Assembly (NCBI GenBank): GCA_027625095.1 | Contig: JAQBXN010000008.1 | Coordinates: 1-64,000 of the forward strand | Origin: Planctomycetota bacterium | GTDB taxonomy: Bacteria; Planctomycetota; PUPC01; JACPCR01 | Reading direction: 5' to 3' | DNA length: 64,000 nt | Shown: in pieces, positions 1-7,634 of the stretch | Layout of the letters: each line of letters begins with the position of its first letter | Numbering within the stretch: the stretch's first letter is position 1 | Made by a program: the position numbers and the translations under genes | The notes under the pieces: generated by a model | Databases searched by the model: none | What the model saw: the letters and a program-made list of their open reading frames with translations, nothing else | What the model was told of the DNA's origin: nothing

Positions 1-58
1 CGCCGCCCTGGAGGGCTGCGCTACGAGGGGCCGCTCGACGGTTTGAGGCGAAGCTTCG

Positions 59-1234
59 CTACAGCGGCAGCCCCGTTTCGTCGCCACTGTGTTCGTCCAT
101 TCGCACTAACTGTATTGCAGTCCTGAGTCTTGCGACTGAGGTCGGCTTGGACAGAACTAAATCCACTGCATCCGGGAGTTCTCCTTTTTTCTGCATCACA
201 GAGCCGAGTGATGTCAGCATGAGAATTGGCAGACCTGGCGAGATGGATTTCAATTTTGCTGCAAGCTCGTCGCCGGACATTTCGGGCATCATTCGATCGG
301 TGATGACAAGGTCGATCTCCTCTTGTCTGAATATTCTCAAAGCTTCTTCGCCGCTGGTTGCCGTGCTCACCTCGTAGCCGATTCCCTGGCAACTGTGCCG
401 GATTGCGCTGATCGCTATTTTTTCGTCATCGACTACCAGCACTCGCATTTTTTCCGGAACAGGATTGTTCGCTCGTAGCTTGCCAAGCTCAACAAATCGC
501 GAGCTCTTTGGAATCGCCCTCATAATCTGTGACCTGATGGTGGGCTGGCTCGAAAAGTCCTGTCTCTTAAGTTCCTCGGCCATGCAGAGCTGCAAGTCGA
601 TTAGGACTTCGGCGCCGTTCTCGTATCGATCATCCGGGTCCTTTTCCATCATTCGCTGGACGACTGCACACAGTTCGCCTGGTACATCCGGAACAAGGTC
701 ACGCAATGGATCCGCGGTTGCTGTTAGTTGAAGTTCCATGATCACCTCCTCGGTTGATGCGACAAACGGGAAACGGCCGGACAGCATCCGGTAAAGGGAG
801 CATCCCAGCGCGTACAAATCTGTCCGGTGATCCACCATCTGGCCGAGTATCTGCTCCGGGGCCATGTACTGCGGCGTGCCGAATATTCCAGCAGGAATGC
901 CGTGGGTCTTATCGAGATCCAGTGCGATACCCAGGTCGACAATTTTTATGTTGCCCTCACCATCGAGCATCAGATTCTCCGGTTTGATGTCGCAGTGAAC
1001 GATTCGCTCTTTTCTGAGGTACTCGAGCCCACGGGTGGCGTCGATCACGAGCTTCAGAGCGGAAGCGGGTGGAAGGCGATCCGTGTAATTGAGCAGGTCT
1101 TCAAGGCTGCCGCCTTCGAGGTATTCCATGCTGTAAAAAAATCGCCCCTCATCTTCGCCAACGTCATGCACCGCAGCGAGACATGGATGACAGAGCCGGC
1201 CCACGGCTCTGGCCTCTTTAAAGAAAGAGATCAA
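59..1234 (-). CDS. Ser/Thr kinase catalytic lobe plus receiver domain (3' part of frameshifted gene)
   Basis: This continues the kinase of 1218-1697 in the other frame; the TTG 'start' is a gene-calling artefact. Residues 5-215 are the rest of a Hanks-type kinase, with catalytic loop HCDIKPEN (Asp82), metal-binding DLG (Asp100) and the APE motif (125-127). The catalytic loop reads HCD rather than HRD, so this is a non-RD kinase, and DLG replaces DFG. Residues 263-380 are a response-regulator receiver domain with the acidic pair Asp269-Asp270, phospho-acceptor Asp313 and Lys363. Joined, the product is a roughly 545-residue FHA-kinase-receiver fusion linking Ser/Thr phosphorylation, phosphothreonine binding and two-component input. 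No transmembrane segment is evident, so a cytoplasmic protein is expected. The gene ends close to the window edge; positions 1-58 hold GC-rich palindromic sequence. Confidence 0.85.
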   Translation of the reverse strand: MISFFKEARAVGRLCHPCLAAVHDVGEDEGRFFYSMEYLEGGSLEDLLNYTDRLPPASALKLVIDATRGLEYLRKERIVHCDIKPENLMLDGEGNIKIVDLGIALDLDKTHGIPAGIFGTPQYMAPEQILGQMVDHRTDLYALGCSLYRMLSGRFPFVASTEEVIMELQLTATADPLRDLVPDVPGELCAVVQRMMEKDPDDRYENGAEVLIDLQLCMAEELKRQDFSSQPTIRSQIMRAIPKSSRFVELGKLRANNPVPEKMRVLVVDDEKIAISAIRHSCQGIGYEVSTATSGEEALRIFRQEEIDLVITDRMMPEMSGDELAAKLKSISPGLPILMLTSLGSVMQKKGELPDAVDLVLSKPTSVARLRTAIQLVRMDEHSGDETGLPL

Positions 1235-1697
1235 TAATCTCCTGATTCTTAACGAAACGTTCAGAGAGGACTTTCAGAGCGACCGGCCGGCCGATTGAAA
1301 TTTGTTGCGCCTTGTAAACGGTACCCATACCGCCTGCACCAAGTCGGCTTTCGATAAGGTAGCCGCCGAGGCTTTTCCCAAACAATCCCCCCTTCTGGCG
1401 GGCGATTTCGTCATTCACGAAGGTCATCACCGTATTACCGATGGTGATCTGATCCCCGTAATTGAGCTCGACATTGTTCGCCCTGTCACCGTTTACATAC
1501 GTACCGTTATAACTCTCCTGGTCCAGCAGCATGTACTTGCCACCTACAACTTCGATGATGAAATGGGCACGCGAGGCAAGCGGGTCGCGCACGATAATCT
1601 GGCAGTGTTCGCCGCGGCCAAACAGAACCAGGTCAAGTCCATCAAGGCTATAGATCGATCCCTTGTCGCTACCCTTTTCAAATATAATGGATGCCAT
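1218..1697 (-). CDS. FHA domain plus kinase N-lobe (5' part of frameshifted FHA-kinase-receiver gene)
   Basis: This is the N-terminal part of a signalling protein. Residues 1-95 form an FHA (phosphothreonine-binding) domain with the expected G27-R28, S42-R43-H45 and N64-G65-T66 positions. From about residue 112 a Ser/Thr kinase begins, with glycine loop LGAGGMGTVYKA (119-130) and ATP-binding Lys142. The frame stops at a TAA in the middle of the N-lobe, just where kinases of this family continue with F(L/F)xEARA; that continuation lies in the +1 frame, in the entry 59-1234. Removing one T from the run before the stop restores DLFLKEARA. I therefore read the two entries as one gene split by a single-base frameshift, whether mutation, assembly error or recoding. 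The gene is divergent from the Rieske gene at 1793. Confidence 0.85.
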   Translation of the reverse strand: MASIIFEKGSDKGSIYSLDGLDLVLFGRGEHCQIIVRDPLASRAHFIIEVVGGKYMLLDQESYNGTYVNGDRANNVELNYGDQITIGNTVMTFVNDEIARQKGGLFGKSLGGYLIESRLGAGGMGTVYKAQQISIGRPVALKVLSERFVKNQEIIDLFL

Positions 1698-1792
1698 AAA
1701 CTCTGAATGTAAGCTGGATGCGATCGCCGCTTTTAATCGCGAACAAGAATTATCCTAACTTGACCTGATATTTCATACGAGTCTGTAAGCCC

Positions 1793-2200
1793 ATGAAACA
1801 CCCAATCTGTAAGACCAGCGACCTCCCGCCGGGCAAGTGCACGATCAAGGAGCTCGAAGGAAAATCTATCGGTATCTTCAATATCAACGGGGCTTATTAC
1901 GCCCTCCGAAACGTCTGCCCGCACCAGAAGGCGCCGCTCTGTAAAGGTAAAGTCGGCGGCACAACGCTTCCAAGCAAGCCGGGGGAGTATAAATGGGGCC
2001 GTGAAGGCCAGATTGTTCGCTGCCCCTGGCATGGATGGGAGTTCGATATCACTACCGGCGAAAGCGTTTTTAATCCGCACCGTGTCCGGGTGAAATCGTA
2101 TCAGGTAACTGTCGAGCCTGGAGAAGAGGATGAAGTGGACCCGTCCGTCGAGACCTACGACGTGTCCGTTGAAGAACAGCAGGTGTTCCTGCATCTGTAA
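1793..2200 (+). CDS. Rieske [2Fe-2S] ferredoxin-type protein
   Basis: This 135-residue protein has both Rieske iron-sulfur motifs: CPH (Cys42, His44) and CPWHG (Cys77, His80), about 32 residues apart. It has the size of a stand-alone Rieske ferredoxin, such as the electron-transfer component of ring-hydroxylating or nitrite-reductase-small-subunit-like systems. There is no signal peptide or membrane anchor, so it is probably a soluble cytoplasmic electron carrier. The Asp/Glu-rich C-terminal tail after residue 110 is longer than in minimal family members. No oxygenase large subunit or reductase gene lies beside it, so its redox partner is unknown. It is transcribed away from the FHA-kinase gene. 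Confidence 0.85.
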   Translation: MKHPICKTSDLPPGKCTIKELEGKSIGIFNINGAYYALRNVCPHQKAPLCKGKVGGTTLPSKPGEYKWGREGQIVRCPWHGWEFDITTGESVFNPHRVRVKSYQVTVEPGEEDEVDPSVETYDVSVEEQQVFLHL

Positions 2201-2339
2201 AGCTAAAGAGGCGGCCGCGATTCGGAGATTCTGTTCGGTGCACTGGCGATGGAATAGTTGTATTCGGCGCGGTCCTGAATCCGAGTATCTGGATTTGTCA
2301 CCAAAGAGTTTCTTGACTTCTGAGCGGGCGGTGAAAACT

Positions 2340-3761
2340 TCATTCACGCAGGCGGTTCAACGTATAAAACGCTTTGGAGTTATTCAGTCCCTGGCCATCC
2401 TGTGATTTGATATTCGTGAAGGTGAACTCGTATACCTTCAGGGGAACGAGTTCCGGCAGAGCGAGCGATACTGTCTTGGCGTCCTCTGATACGACCACTT
2501 TGTCGGGCTTGACGGTCGCCCGGTCGAGCTGCGGTGCGCTATAGCCTGGTTGGTACTTGTAGTGCCAATGCTGCAAGTTGTAAGCATCCGGATTCTTCGC
2601 TTCTTCCAGATCGACAGGCAGAGTGAAAGTAAGATCGAAGCCGGATTTCGTCAGCGAGATGGTATGTACTTCCATGGGCACTTCGCCGCCCCACATTACT
2701 CGCTGAAGGCCTTCGCCCCGGCCCCACCCGCGAGCGGTCTGGCCGATGTAGAGGACACCGTCCTTATCAAAGACAGGACGATTGTTACCCGCAAGAAGAC
2801 CATTGCCCGAGATGAACGGATAGGCTGCCCCCTGCCATCCACCCTGCACCTTTTCGAGGGATGCACGGAAAAGAATGGGGGTGGTCACATCGCCACAGAA
2901 GACCTGTCCTGCAAATGGTCCGAACTTCCCGCCGGTCGTGTCAAAAACCGGGGAACCGGTGGAACGGCCAAGGATGCCGTTAGGAAAATAGACCGCCGGA
3001 TACTTGCGCATCTTGTCGAGCTCTTCGAGCGGGATTTTTTCCGGCTCTTTGTATCTCTCATCGAAAATGAGACCGGTAGGATGGCCCAGCAGTTCGCCTT
3101 CGGTCGCGTGCATCAGCCAGCCGCTGGCAATGTAGCTGCCCTGGTTGTCGGTAATGAAGACGTCCCCATCAGGGCTCATACAGATTCCGTTGGGTGCACG
3201 CATGCCGGGCGCGATGGGTACGAACTTACCTTCTTTCGTCACCTTAAAATGCCAGCCCCGCCAGGGGATCTTGCGGTTCGTTCCAAGCCAGGTGCCCTTG
3301 AAACCGTCTTTCATAAAGCTCAGGCCCAGGTTGCCGTAGTAGCTGCCTTCTTTGTCACGCACCAGCCCAAACGCGTATTCGTGGTAGTTGCCGCTGAATC
3401 CCCAATCATCACAAATGGTTTCGTATTCGTCGGCCTTACCGTCCTTGTCCGTGTCACGCAGGCGGGTGAGCTCGCTTCGCTGCAACACCACGACCGCCCC
3501 ATCCTCCTCAAGCATCAGACCGAGCGGTTCCTGCAAACCAAATGTGAATTGCTGCCAGATGCGCTTGGAGTCTTCGCCCCAGGTGACCCAGACATCGCCG
3601 CGGCGGGTGCACATAAAAAGCTTGCCATCCGGAGCAAAAGCAGCGCCGCCAACCTCAAGTTTGACGTGTCCAGGCACTTCAATGGTCTCGACCACATAGC
3701 CGACCTCTGCGAAAGAAACAGCAACAAGAAGAAATAGAGATAGGAGAAGTCGTTGGGTCAT
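2340..3761 (-). CDS. Secreted glucose/sorbosone dehydrogenase-like beta-propeller
   Basis: The 473-residue product has an N-terminal signal peptide (about residues 1-18, ending SFA). It is followed by NHL/SMP-30-like propeller repeats such as AFAPDGKLFMCTRRGDVW and the blade sequence APNGICMSPDGDVFITDNQG. It resembles the PVC proteins annotated as sorbosone dehydrogenase-like or DUF7133, which are often fused to or encoded beside haem-binding domains. Here it is encoded downstream of the five-haem cytochrome (4451-7465) on the same strand. I infer a periplasmic redox pair in which the propeller would be the dehydrogenase or substrate-binding subunit. The substrate is unknown. The C-terminal 100 residues form a separate beta-rich domain. 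The two genes are separated by a decayed fragment and repeats. Confidence 0.75.
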   Translation of the reverse strand: MTQRLLLSLFLLVAVSFAEVGYVVETIEVPGHVKLEVGGAAFAPDGKLFMCTRRGDVWVTWGEDSKRIWQQFTFGLQEPLGLMLEEDGAVVVLQRSELTRLRDTDKDGKADEYETICDDWGFSGNYHEYAFGLVRDKEGSYYGNLGLSFMKDGFKGTWLGTNRKIPWRGWHFKVTKEGKFVPIAPGMRAPNGICMSPDGDVFITDNQGSYIASGWLMHATEGELLGHPTGLIFDERYKEPEKIPLEELDKMRKYPAVYFPNGILGRSTGSPVFDTTGGKFGPFAGQVFCGDVTTPILFRASLEKVQGGWQGAAYPFISGNGLLAGNNRPVFDKDGVLYIGQTARGWGRGEGLQRVMWGGEVPMEVHTISLTKSGFDLTFTLPVDLEEAKNPDAYNLQHWHYKYQPGYSAPQLDRATVKPDKVVVSEDAKTVSLALPELVPLKVYEFTFTNIKSQDGQGLNNSKAFYTLNRLRE

Positions 3762-3763
3762 CG

Positions 3764-3803
3764 ATTGGAAGAATGGAATGTTGGAAAAATGGAATGGTGG
3801 AGA
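3764..3803. repeat. Octamer array, NNTGGAAN units
   Basis: Five consecutive 8-base units share a TGGA core (ATTGGAAG, AATGGAAT, GTTGGAAA, AATGGAAT, GGTGGAGA). The array lies just upstream of the propeller start codon and forms one edge of the GH123-like fragment. A second array with the same period and core lies at 14139-14202. Confidence 0.75.
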
Positions 3804-3838
3804 GCGTTCAGCTTGCAGACTTTCCAGGAGTTCACAAC

Positions 3839-4219
3839 CCGGCCCGGCGGATCGGAGGAAAGCTCAAAGTCCACCCGAATCATTCCATCGAAATCAACGA
3901 CGGCCTCAGCATTCGGAAGAAAGCCGCTTCCGCGGTTCTCCGACTCGACGACGATTTTCGACGGACGCCGCTCGCAGATCTCAAGCTTGCCCGTTTTCCA
4001 TTCAATGACCTTGCCTTTCGCTGTCAGCCGCAGTTCGATGGGAGCGGCAAGGAGAGACCGGCCGGGATGATCCGGTTCGGCCGCCGAAAGCTTGATCGGC
4101 GTGGCGAGGATGGATGAAGGAACTGGCTGCCCGTTGAATCGGTATTCACGCCCCCAGATGTTTACTACGCCCGTCGCGCCCTGGACTGCTGCCTTCACCG
4201 GCCTCCACGGCCCAGGCAC
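3839..4219 (-). pseudogene. Fragment of a GH123/DUF6067-like protein
   Basis: An open frame runs 3758-4408, but only about residues 64-190 look like a protein family. This stretch (NIWGREYRFNGQPVPSSI, LLAAPIELRL, then VDFDGMIRVDFEL) matches, from memory, the N-terminal beta domain of DUF6067/glycoside hydrolase 123-like proteins of PVC bacteria. Those proteins run to many hundreds of residues and have a catalytic barrel that is absent here. The upstream part of the frame reads through a REP element and the downstream part through an octamer repeat array, so both ends are lost. I call it a gene remnant rather than a working gene. It lies between the cytochrome and propeller genes on the same strand. 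Confidence 0.6.
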
Positions 4220-4326
4220 TTCGGGATCCATGCCTTCGGGCTTGCCTCCCAATTGGGGACGCTCTTTGCGCTCGAAGGATGACTCAGACCTGCCGAGCAG
4301 ATTTCCGTCCATCCAAAGGCGCCTGA

Positions 4327-4448
4327 TTTGGAGTGCTCTGGCTTGCCGGAGCTTTTCTGATTCTGATACGTTGGAAGAAAAGGCAAAAGCGGTGGCAAGC
4401 CACCGCACTCCAAAGGTGCCTACTTTGGAGGGCTCCGGCTTCCGGTTT
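4327..4448. repeat. Cluster of three GGAG-type REP hairpins
   Basis: Three related palindromic units begin TTTGGAG and continue into a stem-loop: 4327-4358 (GCTCTGGCTTGCCGGAGC core), 4376-4414 in opposite orientation (GCGGTGGCAAGCCACCGC core), and a shorter one at 4421-4448. The first two form an inverted pair (REPIN layout). The GGAG foot followed by a GC-rich hairpin is the hallmark of bacterial REP sequences. The cluster lies directly after the stop codon of the five-haem cytochrome, a typical REP position where it can also stabilise the 3' end of the transcript. Confidence 0.8.
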
Positions 4449-4450
4449 TT

Positions 4451-7400
4451 TTATTTCTTGTCTGCCTCAGCGATTGTCACTTTTACTTTCACCTTTGGCC
4501 CGCCTTCCAGGGTGAGCTTTCCATCAACAAGCTTGCCTGCTGAGGTCGTCACCTTCATGCCATCGGCTCCTCCGATGTTCAGAACGATCGGGCCTTTCGC
4601 ATTGTCGATTTCGAAAGTCTGTACGAGGCCCAGCGTCTCGGGGGCTTCGCGAATGTAGTGACGCACTTCGACGCCGTCGATCAGGTAACGGAACTCGGGG
4701 GCGCCCTCGATCAGCCGGTAGCCTTTGAATTCAGCCTCAACCTGTTCTTTTGAATCCGCATGACTCATCGTAGCGCCGGGAGGTGGCAGGTAAAACTTGT
4801 TACCGAGCACTTTGATGGCTTGTCCGCCTCGGCCGGACCACGCGCCTTTGACATCGATGAATTCGCCGGACCAGGCGTACTGCAACCGGCAGGTTTCACT
4901 ATCGAACGCGTAATTAACATAACCGGGCAAACCGACCGCAATGGATCGGGCAGCCGAGCCTTCTATGAAAGCGCGGAGGACGATTGGCTCCTGGCCGACC
5001 TCGATGGTGTAACTGTCCACAGAGCGTGCGGCGCCCGGCGGAGTCGGCATGCGATTGCCGAGTGAGACGACGCGCCACAGGTCAGTAATTTTCGTTTCAG
5101 CGAGCGTAGTATCCATGCCGGCAAAGAACATCGGCATGGGTGTACCTGGACGGATGCGGGACGGATTTCGCATCCAGCGGCGGAACCAATCTTCTCGAAC
5201 GCTCATGCCGAGTTCGGTAAATTCACGGCCGCGCTCTCCGGTTGGGTGGCTGCCGCCCTTGAAGGCGTGGCATGAAATGCAGCTCAAGCCGTTCTTCCCA
5301 GTCCCTACCTGTTCGACGAGGGACTTCAATTCGTTCTTCTGAATTCGGACCTCTGACGACACCTCGGGGGAGGCGCCCGAAACCGCGGCGAATTGATCAA
5401 CCAGTGAATTCACCTGCTCGCCAAAGTGGGGCATCCGGACTTCCAGCCACTTTCGAGTCCGGCGCTTGCCCAGCAGGATATCGCGAATCCAGTTCGGGTT
5501 GAGCTTGTCACCCGTGGCTGTCAACGGCGGGGGCAGGTGAGTGAGCGATGCGTGCGGTTTCTGGTGATCGAACTCGTGGCACGCGGAACAGTTGAGTGAT
5601 TCCACTTTTCTGTAAAAAGCCCAGGTTGGCGACTGGCTGATATCCGGGCTGGTTTTGAGGCTTGCGAGTAAGCCCTGAATCGCACCGCGCTCCTTTGCAG
5701 TGAGCGAGTAGTTGGCCGCTTTCGCCGAAGGTTTTTCTGACAGGCAGCCCTTTGATGGTTCGAGAGCGGCCATGTCCGCGGCTTTGTAGTCGTTCACCAG
5801 CGCTGGTGGAAGTCTGTAAACCGCGGGGTCAAGCTTGAAGACGTAGGCATACCCACCGCCGATATTACCGACCTTCATGAGCAAGTCGTTCCGGCCTATC
5901 TTGAGGGGGACAACGACCTTGTCCAACACGTCCGGAACGCCGCGAATTACATCCAGAAATAGTTCCTGGTTACCATTCACCCAGATGGCGATCTGGTCAT
6001 CGCTTCCGACCTGAATGGTGACCTGTCCATCGGCATCCGCTTCAATGGTACGATGCAGGTAAGCTATCGTATTACCGCGGGCGCGCATGAGAGTATGCGG
6101 TTGTCCGTCCTGGTGCTTGACCTCCTGCCAATGAAGCTTCTGATTGTTGCCGCCGATATATTCGGCCATGAGGTCCAGCTTTTGTTCAGGCGGGAATGCT
6201 TCCCGGAAGCCCCTCTTCATATCGAACGGCCCCAACAGCTTCCACGGGCTCAAGCGCAGTCCGACCTTTTCCGGCGTGATGCCAAGCGCGTTCGCCCTGG
6301 CTAGAGGATTCGCGTTTAGTGAATGGCAATTGAGGCAACCCTTCTCAGCGATGAGCTTCTCGCCGCGCTCAGGGTTGGGCGTGTCAAGAGCATCAATTTC
6401 CACGTCAACCTCGGTTTCCTTTAACGTGGCCTGCGGGCTCGGGATGACCTTGTTTGGACTATGGCGATTTCGCAGGACGTAACGTGCGACGCTTTCTGCT
6501 TCCCGCTCGGCCTGTTCGCCATTGGTCTCGTATCCGATATTGAACAACTGAGGCATCTTGCCATCGGGATTCGTGGCGAGTGGGTTAAGCAGATATTCCT
6601 TAAGCGCATGCACGTTTGTCTTTTCATGCATACGCGAGAGGTCAACACCGTTTTGATCGTGACATGCGATACATCCGATCGTATTGAAAAGGTCTTCGCC
6701 CTGCTTGATGCGGCCCTGTTCCACCGGCGGGTGCTCTGTCTCCATCTTCGGATCTTTGAGTCCCGACAGATAAGCAGCGACGTCTCGAATGGCCTCTTCC
6801 TCGGTCAGAAGCGCAGGCATGCCGGCACTTTTACGATGCTGTTGTGGATTCTTCAGCCAGGCGACAAGCCAATCGTGACTGACCCGTGAGCCAACCGTCG
6901 AAAGATCGATGGGGCGCTTTACATACATTTGCGGCGAAGACTGTTTGTGGCAGGACACACAGTTCAAGTCATCCACAAGCTTGCGACCTGATTCGATCTC
7001 GTTGGTTCTGGTGACCGCGTCGTTCGTGGTGGAGTGAACAAATGCTCGGGAGGGGATTGGTTCGCGCTGAAAAGTCTTGCCCTCCCACTGGACCTGAAAA
7101 CTCGCCTTTCCCGGCTTTCTGGCGTATTCAATCTTGATGGGATGATCTCCTGCGGTCAGTGCGATTCCTTCCCCAATCGCCTCCTTACCATCGATGGTCA
7201 CCTTTGCATCGGCATGGATGGCATAAGTGTCCGGTTCGCTGATGGTGAGCGCGCCTTCAAACGTGGCCTGAAACTCTGGGCTGATTTGAGGGTGGAGGGA
7301 TTCATTCTCTGAGAGTGAGAAATGAGGCACCGGAGTGACAAATGCCGCTGTATTCTTGCCGTCCGTAACCGTCGCAAGCAGTCCAGGCTCGGGTTTATTT

Positions 7401-7465
7401 TCAGCGAACAAGAGGCTCAGACAAAACAGGACAAAGAATGGAAAATGTTTGGCTCTGATGGTCAT
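4451..7465 (-). CDS. Secreted five-haem c-type cytochrome with PA14-like N-domain
   Basis: This is a 1004-residue exported protein (signal peptide about 1-21, ending LFA). Residues 60-135 resemble a small PA14-type beta domain. Five CxxCH haem sites are visible: CVSCH (169), CIACH (265), CLNCH (377), CSACH (626) and CISCH (729). Between the third and fourth haems (about 400-555) lies a second beta-sandwich domain. The C-terminal 200 residues contain no haem. It belongs to the large family of PVC cytochromes with scattered mono-haem domains, which are thought to carry electrons from periplasmic dehydrogenases. The same-strand sorbosone-dehydrogenase-like propeller downstream is the natural partner. 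Substrate and terminal acceptor cannot be read from sequence. Confidence 0.85.
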   Translation of the reverse strand: MTIRAKHFPFFVLFCLSLLFAENKPEPGLLATVTDGKNTAAFVTPVPHFSLSENESLHPQISPEFQATFEGALTISEPDTYAIHADAKVTIDGKEAIGEGIALTAGDHPIKIEYARKPGKASFQVQWEGKTFQREPIPSRAFVHSTTNDAVTRTNEIESGRKLVDDLNCVSCHKQSSPQMYVKRPIDLSTVGSRVSHDWLVAWLKNPQQHRKSAGMPALLTEEEAIRDVAAYLSGLKDPKMETEHPPVEQGRIKQGEDLFNTIGCIACHDQNGVDLSRMHEKTNVHALKEYLLNPLATNPDGKMPQLFNIGYETNGEQAEREAESVARYVLRNRHSPNKVIPSPQATLKETEVDVEIDALDTPNPERGEKLIAEKGCLNCHSLNANPLARANALGITPEKVGLRLSPWKLLGPFDMKRGFREAFPPEQKLDLMAEYIGGNNQKLHWQEVKHQDGQPHTLMRARGNTIAYLHRTIEADADGQVTIQVGSDDQIAIWVNGNQELFLDVIRGVPDVLDKVVVPLKIGRNDLLMKVGNIGGGYAYVFKLDPAVYRLPPALVNDYKAADMAALEPSKGCLSEKPSAKAANYSLTAKERGAIQGLLASLKTSPDISQSPTWAFYRKVESLNCSACHEFDHQKPHASLTHLPPPLTATGDKLNPNWIRDILLGKRRTRKWLEVRMPHFGEQVNSLVDQFAAVSGASPEVSSEVRIQKNELKSLVEQVGTGKNGLSCISCHAFKGGSHPTGERGREFTELGMSVREDWFRRWMRNPSRIRPGTPMPMFFAGMDTTLAETKITDLWRVVSLGNRMPTPPGAARSVDSYTIEVGQEPIVLRAFIEGSAARSIAVGLPGYVNYAFDSETCRLQYAWSGEFIDVKGAWSGRGGQAIKVLGNKFYLPPPGATMSHADSKEQVEAEFKGYRLIEGAPEFRYLIDGVEVRHYIREAPETLGLVQTFEIDNAKGPIVLNIGGADGMKVTTSAGKLVDGKLTLEGGPKVKVKVTIAEADKK

Positions 7466-7546
7466 ACGGCTCTCAGATGGCTAGTGAAGAATTCCAGCGG
7501 AATAAGTAACCAGAATCATCTGAACTAGCCAGCAAAGGAGGGTAAG

Positions 7547-7567
7547 TCCTGAATCCTGAATCCTGAA
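7547..7567. repeat. Heptanucleotide repeat TCCTGAA x3
   Basis: Three perfect copies of TCCTGAA, with a partial fourth, lie between the divergent cytochrome gene and the tandem PhyH gene. No function is evident. Confidence 0.6.
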
Positions 7568-7634
7568 TCCACTTGGCATCAAGCGTCCCGGCGGGTAACA
7601 AACATGCGCGGCAAGGACAACACCGGAGCTTCCA

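Noticed and set aside
2550..3737. Long plus-strand frame of 395 codons
   Set aside because: It is antisense to the well-supported propeller gene and shows no family motif or ribosome site.
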